Notes under the pieces: model-generated
What the model saw: only the letters and a program-made list of their open reading frames with translations
Databases searched by the model: none
What the model was told of the DNA's origin: nothing
Part shown: piece after piece, positions 15,549 to 26,031 of the stretch
Layout: every line of letters begins with the position of its first letter
How positions within the stretch are numbered: the stretch's first letter is position 1
From: Streptomyces sp. NBC_00820
Lineage (GTDB): Bacteria > Actinomycetota > Actinomycetes > Streptomycetales > Streptomycetaceae
Reading direction: 5' to 3'
DNA: 64,000 bases
Assembly: GCF_036347055.1 (NCBI RefSeq)
Contig: NZ_CP108882.1
Location: 744,001-808,000 of the forward strand
Program-made: the position numbers and the translations under genes

Positions 15549-16521
15549 GTGCGACGTGTCCTCCTCCACCTCGCGTCGGCCGTCGGAGCCCTGGTCCTGG
15601 TCGCATCGTGCGGTGGGGGCGGCGCGACCGGCGACGAGGGGCGGGCGCCCGGTGCCCCCACGGGTGTCACCGCGACGGCCGGGAGCGCCACCAGCGTGCA
15701 CGTGATGTGGAACGACGTGTGGGCCGGCTCCGGAGTGGGGGCCTAAGAGGTGTATCGCGGCACCACGAAAGTCACGGAAGTGCCGGGTGCGCAGCACATG
15801 GTGGACGTCACCAGGCTCAGGCCGTCCACCATGTATGCCTTCACCGTGCGGGCCCGGGACAGGAACGGCCGCCTCGGCCCGCCCAGCCGTGAGGTGCGGG
15901 CCAGGACACCCGCCATGTCCGCGGCGGACCGCTCGGCGCCGACCCGCCCCACCAAGCCCACCGGACGGGTGCTCGGCAGCCGGGTGGTCCAGTTGTCCTG
16001 GGCCGCCTCCCGGGACGACCGGGGCGTGGTGTCGTACGACGTGTACCAGGGCGGTGCGAAGATCCACAGTGTGGGCGGGAGCCAGAGCGCGACCGTGCTC
16101 ACGGGGCTGCGCCCCGGCACCCGCTACACGTTCACCGTCCGGGCCAGGGACGCGGCCGGCAACCTCTCGCCCGCCGGTGCGCCGGTACGGCTCGCCACTC
16201 CGGGCACCGACGACGGCCATGACACCGCGCCCACCGGCTTCACCGCCACGGCGCGTGGCTCAGCCGGCGCGTACTACATCGACCTCGCCTGGGATCCGCC
16301 GGCCGTGGACGGGACGATCACCGAGTACCAGATCCAGCTCGACGGCCGCCCGGCCACCTCCCTGGTGTGGGGCGGCGACCCGCCGCGCGGCCGGGCCCCG
16401 CTACAGCTTCTACGCCGGGAGCGCAGCCGGGCACCGGGTACGGCTGCGGGCCCGGCTGCCCGACGGCACGTGGGGCGGGTTCTCCGCGGAGCGCACAGTG
16501 CCGTCGGGCACGGACGGCTGA
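15549..16521 (+). pseudogene. fibronectin type III lipoprotein gene, nonsense + frameshift
   Basis: The GTG at 15549 opens a lipoprotein: VRRVLLHLASAVGALVLVAS followed by Cys21 (lipobox). The first FnIII repeat starts (APTGVTATAGSATSVHVMWN) but TAA at 15744-15746 interrupts it; reading on in the same frame gives EVYRGTTKVTEVPG and two more FnIII repeats (LSWAASRDDRGVVSYDVYQG; LAWDPPAVDGTITEYQIQL). Homologous FnIII repeats have Tyr at the TAA position (AYEVYRG), so a single base change explains it. Near 16,395-16,405 (GGGCCCCGC) the frame shifts by one and the end continues as RYSFYAGSAAGHRVRLRARL to a TGA at 16519. Two independent lesions make this a pseudogene unless they are sequencing errors. 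Confidence 0.75.
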
Positions 16522-16832
16522 GGGCTCGGTGCGCGTGAAGACGTGAGGGCGCACGAACACGGGCACTGACGCGCGGACACACGGACACACCGACGCAGCC
16601 GGGTGAAGGCGTGAGAGGGGTAAGGGCGCAAGGGGGTAAGGGGTGGGGCCGTAAGGGCCGCACCCCGGCGTGTCGGCTTGTGCCGGACGGAGGAATCCGT
16701 CACCTGAGCGGGCGCGCTGCGCATGCGGTGGGGTCGGGAGCCGCGTTGGCTGCGGTTGAGGGCAGCACGGCCGTTACCCGACCTCGGCGGAGCATGGGAC
16801 GCATCGCCAACCGTGCCGCTGGAGGACAGCCA

Positions 16833-17426
16833 ATGCGCAACTCCCGACTTCTCCTCCGCTCCGGCCTGCCCCTGGCTGCCGCCGCCGCGCTCCCGGTCGT
16901 ACTGGCCGGGCCGTCCGCCGCGGTCTCGGGAATCTCCGTGAGCACCTCCGGCTCAACGGTTTCCGTCGTCACCAGCGCGTGTACCCAGAACGGCGGCAGC
17001 TGGGGCAACGCCTCGCTGCTCGCCAACGGCCAGGCGAATTTCGCCCAGGGCAGGCAGGTCGCCCTGTCGGGCACGACCGTGAGTCAGTCTGCCGCCTGGT
17101 CGGGGGTGAGTCCCGGCACGTACACCGTCGTCGTGATCTGCTCCAACGGCATCACCGCGGGCACGCAGTCCGTGATCGTGTCCACACCGTCCGCGCCCTC
17201 CCTGGCTTCCAGCTCCTCCGCCTCTTCGGCCTCTTCGGGCTCTTCGGCACCGACGATCTCGGCGACCTCGTCGCCCGCACAGCCTCGCGGGGTGAAGGGC
17301 GGCCTCGGCGGCGCCGTCCGCGACTTCGGCCCCCTCACCCTGGGGGTGGGCGCGGGCCTGGTGGGCTCGGCCGTCATCGCCTCGGCCTGGTTCCTGCGCC
17401 GCCGCTCGAAGCCGTACCGGTTCTGA
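16833..17426 (+). CDS. exported, C-terminally membrane-anchored protein of unknown function
   Basis: This encodes 197 residues. There is a signal peptide at 1-28 (RLLLRSGLPLAAAAALPVVL), an extracellular domain (about 30-120) with Cys residues in VTSACTQNGGSWGN and VVVICSNGITAG that could pair, a Ser-rich stalk (about 125-150), and a C-terminal helix (LGVGAGLVGSAVIASAWFLR) with a basic end. GGAGG lies 7 bases before the ATG. There is no sortase motif. The layout is a surface protein tethered by one span. I do not recognise the family. A strong terminator follows at 17457. No gene is supported in 16522-16832. Confidence 0.7.
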   Translation: MRNSRLLLRSGLPLAAAAALPVVLAGPSAAVSGISVSTSGSTVSVVTSACTQNGGSWGNASLLANGQANFAQGRQVALSGTTVSQSAAWSGVSPGTYTVVVICSNGITAGTQSVIVSTPSAPSLASSSSASSASSGSSAPTISATSSPAQPRGVKGGLGGAVRDFGPLTLGVGAGLVGSAVIASAWFLRRRSKPYRF

Positions 17427-17456
17427 TTCCGCGCCGCCCGAGAGCGGCCACGTCCT

Positions 17457-17484
17457 TGTCGGCAGAGGGACACCTCTGCCGACA
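17457..17484 (+). terminator. strong hairpin after exported protein gene
   Basis: A perfect 12-bp stem, TGTCGGCAGAGG paired with CCTCTGCCGACA, closes a GACA loop 30 bases after the stop at 17426. There is no U-run, as is common in Streptomyces. It also faces the convergent padR transcript. Confidence 0.8.
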
Positions 17485-17488
17485 CAGG

Positions 17489-17537
17489 CATGCCTCATGC
17501 CTCATGCCCCATGCCCCATGCCCCATGCCACATGTCC
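17489..17537. repeat. seven tandem 7-bp CATGCCY units
   Basis: CATGCCT, CATGCCT, CATGCCC three times, CATGCCA and CATGTCC run without gaps directly after the hairpin at 17457-17484. It lies in the intergenic space between convergent genes; no coding role is seen. Confidence 0.8.
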
Positions 17538-17629
17538 GACCAGCACGCACACGCCCTGCCCCACCGGCGGGCGCCCGACGCGCCGCCCGCGCGCCCCGCG
17601 GAGCTCGCGCGCCCGACAGGCGGTGACCC

Positions 17630-18247
17630 TCAGCCGGGTGTGCCGTCCGTCGGCTCCGCCAACCTCTGTGACGGCGCCCCGCCAGACACATCCGTGTCGG
17701 ACACACCTGCCTCAGGCAGCTCGGTGAACTCCTTCAGCGCATGGGTGAGCCACTGGGTCCAGAAGGTCTCCAGGTCGATGCCGGCTCGCAGGACCAGGTG
17801 ACGCAGCCGGTCCTGCGGAGTGTTCCGGCCCGGCGGGAAGTCGCGCCGCTCGATCTCCTCGTACTCGGCCAACTGCCGTTGGTGAAGCTCAAGATGGCGA
17901 CGCAGGTCGCCTTCGAGGCCCGCCGTGCCGACCACGGCCGCCGCGCGCAGGCGCAGCAGCAGGACGTCCCGCTGCGGCTTGGGGTCCTGGGCCGCGGCGG
18001 TCCAGCGGGCCAGCTCGGCGCGGCCCGCGGGCAGGACCTCGTACCTCTTCTTCTGCCCGCGGGCCGGCTGCTCGGCCGGCAGTGCGCGGATGAACCCCTC
18101 GGCCTCCAGCTTCCCCAGCTCGCGATAGATCTGCTGGTGTGTCGCCGACCAGAAGTAGCCGATCGACTTGTCGAACCGGCGGGTCAGCTCCAGCCCTGAC
18201 GAGGGCTTCTCCAGCAGGGCGGTGAGGATGGCGTGCGGGAGTGACAT
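17630..18247 (-). CDS. PadR family transcriptional regulator
   Basis: This encodes 205 residues. The N-terminal winged helix-turn-helix (1-80) reads MSLPHAILTALLEKPSSGLE, IGYFWSATHQQIYRELGKLE and KKRYEVLPAGRAELARW, the PadR pattern. A helical C-terminal dimerisation domain follows (about 95-185, HLELHQRQLAEYEEIERRDF). It is 30 bases downstream of fadH on the same strand, so the two are probably co-transcribed and the regulator may control the fadH/tautomerase region. AGGA lies 8 bases before the ATG. The effector is unknown. Confidence 0.85.
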   Translation of the reverse strand: MSLPHAILTALLEKPSSGLELTRRFDKSIGYFWSATHQQIYRELGKLEAEGFIRALPAEQPARGQKKRYEVLPAGRAELARWTAAAQDPKPQRDVLLLRLRAAAVVGTAGLEGDLRRHLELHQRQLAEYEEIERRDFPPGRNTPQDRLRHLVLRAGIDLETFWTQWLTHALKEFTELPEAGVSDTDVSGGAPSQRLAEPTDGTPG

Positions 18248-18277
18248 GGGCTCATCCTAGGGAGGCGGCCGCGCCGC

Positions 18278-20347
<2,070 letters not shown>

Positions 20348-20350
20348 TTA

Positions 20351-20364
20351 TGCAACTTGTTGCA
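20351..20364. promoter_or_regulatory. inverted repeat in fadH promoter region
   Basis: TGCAAC-TT-GTTGCA has perfect 6-bp arms and lies 58 bases before the fadH ATG, in an AT-rich patch unlike its surroundings. It is typical of a MarR/TetR-size operator for the leftward fadH transcript. Which protein binds is unknown. Confidence 0.45.
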
Positions 20365-20427
20365 CAAAGACTTTCCGCGATCCTCGCCACACCTCCGACC
20401 CCCGGGCCGCCTCTGCGCCCACTCCTG

Positions 20428-20443
20428 TACCTACTAGTATGTA
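20428..20443. promoter_or_regulatory. palindrome upstream of tautomerase
   Basis: TACCTACTAGTATGTA is symmetrical apart from one mismatched pair around the core TACTAGTA, 40 bases before the tautomerase ATG. It overlaps where a -10 region would sit (TAGTATGTAAAGT). It could be the operator of the nearby PadR regulator; this is inference. Confidence 0.45.
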
Positions 20444-20482
20444 AAGTGATGCTCCGTCACTCCGCCGGAAGGAAGCACCGCC

Positions 20483-20902
20483 ATGCCCTTCGTCCGCATA
20501 GACGCCCTCGGCGCCGGTCCCGACCGGCTCGACGCGCTCGGCCGTGCCGTCCAGGACGCCCTGGTGGAGACGCTGGGCGTGCCGCCCGACGACCGGTTCC
20601 AGGTCCTGACGGGCCACGACGGCACAACCGGCTCCCTGCGGTACGGCGACTACCTCGGCGTTCACCGGGACGAGGGGATCGTCTTCGTGGCCATCACGAT
20701 GCGGTCCGGGCGCACCCCGGACCGGAAGCGGGCCATGTACCGGCGGATCGCCGAGCTCGCCGAGGACTACGCGGGCACCGAGCCGCGCAACATGTTCGTG
20801 ACCGTGACGGAGAACGACTCGATCGACTGGTCGCTCGGCGACGGTCTGGCGCAGTACGCCCCGGCCGGGAACGGCCCGGCCGGGGCGTCTGGGGCGTCCT
20901 GA
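20483..20902 (+). CDS. tautomerase family protein
   Basis: This encodes 139 residues. It starts MPFVRIDALGAGPDRLDALG, placing Pro2 where tautomerase-superfamily catalysis occurs, though the residue after Met is the only catalytic feature visible. VQDALVETLGVPPDDRFQVL, FVAITMRSGRTPDRKRAMYR and PRNMFVTVTENDSIDWSLG match longer single-chain tautomerases. AAGGAAG lies 9 bases upstream. It is divergent from fadH and probably co-regulated; a substrate cannot be assigned. Confidence 0.8.
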   Translation: MPFVRIDALGAGPDRLDALGRAVQDALVETLGVPPDDRFQVLTGHDGTTGSLRYGDYLGVHRDEGIVFVAITMRSGRTPDRKRAMYRRIAELAEDYAGTEPRNMFVTVTENDSIDWSLGDGLAQYAPAGNGPAGASGAS

Positions 20903-20917
20903 GGAACGCCGGCCGCG

Positions 20918-21292
20918 TCAGCGGCTTTCGAGGCGCAGGTGGAGATCGCGCTCCTGGTCGCCCGAGGCCCTGCAGGTCTCGTAGACGTCGAACACCGTGT
21001 CGAGGGTGTCGCGGAAGCGGTCGACGGCCCAGTACCCGCCCTGGATGTCCGCGAGGACGGACGAGGTCAGGTGGGCCGGCGGGCAGCCTTCACCGCGGGC
21101 GTCGGCGATGTCGTAGCTGCCGAGCCACACCATGGGGCGGGTCTCGTGGAGCTGCTGCGGGACCTCGTCGGCGCCGCGGTCCGACGCGAAGCAGGCCCTC
21201 AGGACGTCGAAGACGACACGGGCGTCCTCCTTGGAGCACCCGCTGATCTCCACCGAGACGTTTTCCGGATGCGACCCCATCGAGTTGTCCAT
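20918..21292 (-). CDS. conserved hypothetical protein
   Basis: This encodes 124 residues. I used the ATG at 21292 because AAGGAG lies 5 bases before it; the frame is open further upstream but without signals. The sequence (VSVEISGCSKEDARVVFDVL, WLGSYDIADARGEG, DRFRDTLDTVFDVYE) looks like a small globular alpha/beta protein with no signal peptide. No family is recognised. It is convergent with the tautomerase, with 15 bases between the stops. Confidence 0.6.
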   Translation of the reverse strand: MDNSMGSHPENVSVEISGCSKEDARVVFDVLRACFASDRGADEVPQQLHETRPMVWLGSYDIADARGEGCPPAHLTSSVLADIQGGYWAVDRFRDTLDTVFDVYETCRASGDQERDLHLRLESR

Positions 21293-21386
21293 GATCGCTC
21301 CTTTCCTGGCCGTGCTGCGGTGGAACGGGGTGTGCCGTCGAACCGCGTCCATCCCCAGCAAAGCACCACCGGCCGCCCGGCACACC

Positions 21387-22268
21387 TCAGCCGCGGGAGA
21401 ACTTGTACGTCTTGCTGTCCGTGAGCACGCAGAACCCCGGTGACACGACGATCACGCGCAGGATGCCACTGCGGCGGTCGTAGTCGATGCCCTCCGCCTC
21501 GAAGGATCCGGAGCAGGAACTGCGCAGCGGCAGCTGACGCAGGGCGGTGACGTGCCCGGAGACGTCGGCGGAGCCGCTCGGAGCGGCCGACAGGTCGATC
21601 TGGAGCAGCGGCTTGGTCATGCCGAACAGTGAGCCGTCCGGATCGTCGGAGGAGCACAGCAGCGTGGTCGGGCCGGAGAAGTCGCAGCCCTGGACGTCGC
21701 GCACGGCGTGGTCGAGGTGGACCGTGGATGCCTGCGGGAGGTTCGCGGAGGGCGAGGTGGCGGGGTTGACGCCCGGGGTCGGGAAGACCAGCAGGCGGTT
21801 CATCGTGCCCCACTCGCCGTTGAGCATCCACTGCCCGTCGGGCGAGAGAGCGACCCAGGAGTTGTTCAGGGCCTCGCCGGCGCCCAGCGTGTGCACGTAC
21901 TCGGACCAGGCCCCGCCGGGCGCCTGGACCCGGAACATCTTCGCGTTGCCCGAGTCGGCCTGGTAGGGCTCGACGACATGGCCGTCGTACGAAGCGTCGG
22001 GGTCGCCGACGTGGTTCCAGCCGCGGCTGGAGACGCCGACGGGGATGGTGCCGATGCCGGTGTAGTGGTTGGGGCTGTTGGCCGGAACCTCCACGGAGGC
22101 CAGACCCTGGCTCTCGGTCAGCGGGTCGGCCCGGTCGGAACCGGTCTCGGTCCAGTTGTCCGCGGCGGTGGCGGGGGTGGTCCCGGCGAGGGACACGACG
22201 GCGGCGATGGCCAGGGGGACGAGTCCGGAGAGGACGGTATGACAACGTTGCCGGGCGAGCGCGGGCAT
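21387..22268 (-). CDS. secreted protein, probable beta-propeller-like, unknown function
   Basis: This encodes 293 residues. A signal peptide (about 1-36) ends at TTPATAADN. The mature part has repeated short strands ending in phrases such as NNSWVALSPDGQWMLNGEWG, FSGPTTLLCSSDDPDGSLFG and YDRRSGILRVIVVSPGFCVL, which suggests a repeat beta fold binding nothing recognisable. Cys residues may pair in the oxidising exterior. AGGAG lies 7 bases before the ATG at 22268. It is single and upstream of an intergenic repeat tract. Confidence 0.65.
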   Translation of the reverse strand: MPALARQRCHTVLSGLVPLAIAAVVSLAGTTPATAADNWTETGSDRADPLTESQGLASVEVPANSPNHYTGIGTIPVGVSSRGWNHVGDPDASYDGHVVEPYQADSGNAKMFRVQAPGGAWSEYVHTLGAGEALNNSWVALSPDGQWMLNGEWGTMNRLLVFPTPGVNPATSPSANLPQASTVHLDHAVRDVQGCDFSGPTTLLCSSDDPDGSLFGMTKPLLQIDLSAAPSGSADVSGHVTALRQLPLRSSCSGSFEAEGIDYDRRSGILRVIVVSPGFCVLTDSKTYKFSRG

Positions 22269-22545
22269 GGGCCGACTCCTGCGGGATGGGGGGTGGGGCA
22301 CTCGGTCGGCGCACAGTCTGGCCCGCACTGCAAGTCATGTACAGACCAAGTGACACCATGGGGGCCAACTCACACGGGCCCGCGGCGGCCCCCGTCCCCA
22401 AGCGCGGTGACTTCCGACGTACGCCCCGCGCGGTAATGAGAGATGGTGGAGTGACAACGCGGACGGTTGACGACGGTCGACGGCGTCGACGGCGGTCGAA
22501 GACGGTCCGGACAGTCAGGAGCCCGCGAGTCGGAACCGGTCCGCG

Positions 22546-22682
22546 GCGAAGCGAGACGGAACGAGACGTCGTGAGTCCCGCGAGAAGCCAGGCGCAACGA
22601 GCCCGGAGCGAAGCGAGACGGAACGAGACGGAACGAGTTCGGAGAGAAAGCGGTAGAACGTAGAACAGAAAGCGGTAGAACG
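22546..22682. repeat. two pairs of direct repeats upstream of phosphatase gene
   Basis: A 23-bp unit (core AGCGAGACGGAACGAGACG) occurs exactly at 22546-22568 and 22608-22630, and AGAAAGCGGTAGAACG occurs exactly at 22645-22660 and 22667-22682. The preceding stretch (22461-22508) is also repetitive (GACGGTCGACGGCGTCGACG). The 477-bp gap 22269-22745 holds no supported gene. The repeats end 64 bases before the phosphatase start. Confidence 0.7.
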
Positions 22683-22745
22683 GGGAACCAGGGGAGTCGG
22701 CACGGGGGACGACGTGCCGTGCGGACGGGCGAAGGCGGTGCTGGC

Positions 22746-24824
22746 ATGAGTGCAGCCGAGGCTCCGGCGACGGAGAGCGGCGAACCCGAGCGCGGGCCGG
22801 AACGGCCCGGCGGGTTGCTCGACGTGCTGGGCGTGGCGTCGGTGGTCCTGGACTCCCGCGGCCGGATCGTCCTGTGGAGCCCGCAGGCCGAGGAACTGTT
22901 CGGGTACAACGCGCACGAGGCACTCGGCGAGTACGCGGCCCGGCTGATCGTGCACGAACGCCACGTCGAGCTGGTCAGCAAGCTGTTCGCGGACGTCATG
23001 CGCACCGGCCAGAGCTGGGCCGGCGGCTTCCCGGTCCGCCACAAGGACGGCAGCACCCGGCTGGTGGAGTTCCGCAACATGCGGCTGATGGACGACCGGG
23101 GCGACGTCTACGCGCTCGGGCTGGCGGCCGACCAGCCGACGGTACGACGTCTCGAACAGGACGTGGCGCTGTCCGAGCGGATGGTGCAGCAGTCACCGAT
23201 CGGGCTCGCCGTGCTCGACAGCCGGCTGCGGTTCGTCTCGGTCAACCCGGCGCTGGAGACGATGCACGGCGTCCCGGCCGCACAGCACACGGGACGGTCG
23301 ATCCGCGAGGTGCTGCCGCAGCTGGACACCGACGCGCTGGAGGGCCCGGCCCGCCAGGTCCTCGCCACCGGTACCCCGCTGATCGCCCACCGCGTCGTGG
23401 GCCGTACCCCGGCCGACCCGGACCGGGACCACACCTGGTCGCTGTCGCTGTACCGGCTCGACGACGCGACCGGCCACGTGCTCGGCGTGGCGTTCTCGCT
23501 CCTGGACGTCACCGAGCAGCACCGGGTCTCCGTCGAGGCGGAGACCGCGCGGCGCCGGCTCGCCGTGATCGCCGACGCCTCCGCCCGGATCGGTACGACG
23601 CTGGAGCTGGAGCGCACCGCGCTCGAACTGGCCGAGGTCGCGGTGCCCGAGCTGGCGGACGTCGCCGCGGTGGACCTGCTGGACGCGGTCGTGGAAGGCC
23701 GGCCCAGCACGCTCCGCCCGGCGGAGCCCGCCGTCATCCGCGCGCTCGCGCTGCGCGCCGAGCGGGAGTCGGAGGCCGTGGAGGCCGCCGACCCGCCCGG
23801 CCAGGTCACGCGGTACGCGCCCGACCGGCTGGTCACCCAGTGCGTCCGCACCGCCGAGGCGGTCATGGTGCCGCGGGTGAAGGACGAGGACCTGCCGCGC
23901 ATCGCCCGCAGTCCCGAGGCGGCCGTGCTGCTGGGCCGCGCGGGACTGCACTCGTACCTCGCCGTACCACTGATCGCCCGCGGCGAGGTGCTCGGCGCCC
24001 TGGACCTCAAGCGCACCCGCAACCCCGCGCCCTTCGACGAGGACGATCTCCTGCTGGCACGGGAGCTGGCGGCCCGCGCGGCCGTGCAGATCGACAACGC
24101 CCGCTGGTACCAGAACGCCCGCAACACCGCGCTCACGCTCCAGCGCAGTCTGCTGCCCGGCGATCCGCCGGTGACGGCCGGCCTGGAGGTGGCCTCCCGC
24201 TACCAGCCCGCGGGCGCCACCACCGAGGTCGGCGGGGACTGGTTCGACGTCATCCCGCTGGAGGGCGACAGGACGGCGCTGGTGGTCGGCGACGTGATGG
24301 GCAGCGGCATCAGCGCGGCCGCCACCATGGGCCGGCTGCGCACCGCGACCACCACGCTCGCCTCGCTCGGACTCGACCCGGCGATGCTGCTGGAGCAGCT
24401 GAACAAGACCAGTTCGGCCCTGGACCACTCCATCGCGACCTGCGTGTACGCCGTCCACGACCCGCATCTGCGTCAGTGCCGGATCGCCAACGCCGGACAT
24501 CTGCCGCCGGTCCGGATCCGCCCCGGCCACCCGCCGGAGCTGCTCGACCTGCCCACCGGGGTGCCGCTGGGCGTCGGCGGTGTCGATTTCTCCACCGTCA
24601 CGGTCGACTTCGAGCCCGGTGACGAGCTGGTCTTCTACACCGACGGGCTGGTCGAGACCCGCTGCCACTCGCTCGACGAACGGCTGGACCTCCTGCTGAC
24701 CCTGCTCGACGACCCCGGCCGGCCGCTGGAGGAGACCTGCGACCTGCTCCTGCGCACGCTGCACCACCCCGACAACCACGACGACGTGGCCCTGCTCATC
24801 GCGCGGGCGCAGGAGCTGCCCTGA
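22746..24824 (+). CDS. PAS-PAS-GAF-PP2C (SpoIIE-type) phosphatase
   Basis: About 692 residues. Two PAS domains (about 20-125: LDVLGVASVVLDSRGRIVLW, ELFGYNAHEALGEY; and 145-255: QQSPIGLAVLDSRLRFVSVN), a GAF domain (about 275-455: LHSYLAVPLIARGEVLGALD) and a C-terminal PP2C/SpoIIE phosphatase (about 475-690) with EVGGDWFDVIPLEGDRTALV, VVGDVMGSGISAAATMGRL and NHDDVALLI carrying the metal-binding Asp residues. Such proteins dephosphorylate STAS anti-anti-sigma factors; the STAS protein at 5784 shows the type of target but is not linked. There is no kinase domain. The start could also be GTG at 22719. Confidence 0.88.
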   Translation: MSAAEAPATESGEPERGPERPGGLLDVLGVASVVLDSRGRIVLWSPQAEELFGYNAHEALGEYAARLIVHERHVELVSKLFADVMRTGQSWAGGFPVRHKDGSTRLVEFRNMRLMDDRGDVYALGLAADQPTVRRLEQDVALSERMVQQSPIGLAVLDSRLRFVSVNPALETMHGVPAAQHTGRSIREVLPQLDTDALEGPARQVLATGTPLIAHRVVGRTPADPDRDHTWSLSLYRLDDATGHVLGVAFSLLDVTEQHRVSVEAETARRRLAVIADASARIGTTLELERTALELAEVAVPELADVAAVDLLDAVVEGRPSTLRPAEPAVIRALALRAERESEAVEAADPPGQVTRYAPDRLVTQCVRTAEAVMVPRVKDEDLPRIARSPEAAVLLGRAGLHSYLAVPLIARGEVLGALDLKRTRNPAPFDEDDLLLARELAARAAVQIDNARWYQNARNTALTLQRSLLPGDPPVTAGLEVASRYQPAGATTEVGGDWFDVIPLEGDRTALVVGDVMGSGISAAATMGRLRTATTTLASLGLDPAMLLEQLNKTSSALDHSIATCVYAVHDPHLRQCRIANAGHLPPVRIRPGHPPELLDLPTGVPLGVGGVDFSTVTVDFEPGDELVFYTDGLVETRCHSLDERLDLLLTLLDDPGRPLEETCDLLLRTLHHPDNHDDVALLIARAQELP

Positions 24825-24840
24825 CCGGGGCCGCCGCCGG

Positions 24841-25626
24841 CTACTCCCGCACGCCGGTCACCACATGGGCGTCCCAGTCCTCCGACACCGCCAGCCGGGT
24901 CCTCAGTCCGGCGCGCTCGAAGGCCTCCACGGCGGCCGGTGCCTGGTGCCGGCCGGTCTCGGACAGCAGGCAGCCGCCGGGCGCGAGCCACTCGGGCGCG
25001 CCGGCGGCCACCCGGCGCAGCACGTCGAGACCGTCCGCGCCGCCGTCCAGGGCGACGGCCGGCTCGTGGTCGCGGGCCTCGGACGGGAGCAGGGCGACCT
25101 CGGCGGTCGGCACGTAGGGCACGTTGGCCGTGAGGATGCCGACCCGGCCGCGCAGGGTCGCGGGCAGGGCGTCGTAGAGGTCGCCCGTGTGCGCCCGGCC
25201 GCCGTACGGGGCCAGGTTGCGCCGGGCGCAGCGCACGGCGGCCGGGTCGATGTCGGCGGCGTGCACCTCCACGGCGCCGAGCGCGGCGGCCAGCGCGGCG
25301 CCGAGCGCACCGGAACCGCAGCACAGGTCGACCACGACCGTGGCGTCCGGTGCCTGGGCGAGCGCTCTGCCGGCGAGGAACTCGGTACGGCGGCGGGGGA
25401 CGAACACGCCCGGCTCCACCGCGATGCGCAGGCCGCGGAACCCGGCCCAGCCGAGGACGTGTTCGAGTGGGAGTCCGGCCGTGCGCCGGTCCACCATCGC
25501 GGCCACCTCCCCCGGTGTACGGGCGGTGGCGAGGATCAACTCCGCCTCGTCCTCGGCGAATACGCACCCGGCGGAGCGCAGGACGGAGACCACGGCGGAA
25601 GGGGAGAGAACGTTCAAGGAGGCCAT
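24841..25626 (-). CDS. putative protein N5-glutamine methyltransferase
   Basis: About 261 residues. A helical N-terminal domain (LRSAGCVFAEDEAELILATA, GLPLEHVLGWAGFRGLRIAV) with VPRRRTEFLAGRAL is the HemK/PrmC layout, then VVDLCCGSGALGAALAAALG for SAM and TANVPYVPT in place of NPPY. The NVPY variant is found in an actinobacterial HemK-like branch. The primary PrmC is presumably elsewhere, so this is a paralogue of unknown substrate. The ATG at 25626 has only a weak upstream AAAGG at 12 bases, so the start is uncertain. It is convergent with the phosphatase (16-bp gap). Confidence 0.8.
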   Translation of the reverse strand: MASLNVLSPSAVVSVLRSAGCVFAEDEAELILATARTPGEVAAMVDRRTAGLPLEHVLGWAGFRGLRIAVEPGVFVPRRRTEFLAGRALAQAPDATVVVDLCCGSGALGAALAAALGAVEVHAADIDPAAVRCARRNLAPYGGRAHTGDLYDALPATLRGRVGILTANVPYVPTAEVALLPSEARDHEPAVALDGGADGLDVLRRVAAGAPEWLAPGGCLLSETGRHQAPAAVEAFERAGLRTRLAVSEDWDAHVVTGVRE

Positions 25627-25742
25627 AGAAGCCGAGAGCCTTTCGGAGACCTGAGGCCGAAGGGCGCTCTCGCGGTCACCGGTCACCTGTACCCGCACCA
25701 GTACCTGAACCGGTACGGACATGGGTCACGATGGTCCGTGCT

Positions 25743-25807
25743 GTCACATGAAGTGGCCGCACGAGGCGGTCACACGAAGCGGTCACGTGAAGCTGTCACG
25801 AGGAGAG
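25743..25807. repeat. five tandem 13-bp units upstream of methyltransferase
   Basis: GTCACATGAAGTG, GCCGCACGAGGCG, GTCACACGAAGCG, GTCACGTGAAGCT and GTCACGAGGAGAG follow head to tail. The gap 25627-26031 has no supported gene; it separates divergent genes, so the array may act as clustered regulator sites with the GTCAC half repeated every 13 bases. Confidence 0.7.
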
Positions 25808-26031
25808 AGCACCCAGCTGACACAGCGGTAATGGGTCTCACCTCCCTCGGCAGCCTGGGCCGCGAACGGTGCGCGGCGGACGACACCATACCCCAGTGCC
25901 GCGGATCTGCCGCCTGGCGGCGCCGAGTTCGAAACGGTGTGGCACGGCGGGAGGAGCGCCGTTACGCTCGCGGCGATGACTACTCACTCCACTCCCGGAT
26001 TGGGGGTCCCGGCCGCGCAAGGTGAGTGCTG

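Noticed and set aside
15471..17537. CRISPR-like arrays
   Set aside because: The repeats at 15471-15530 and 17489-17537 are uninterrupted short tandems without spacers.
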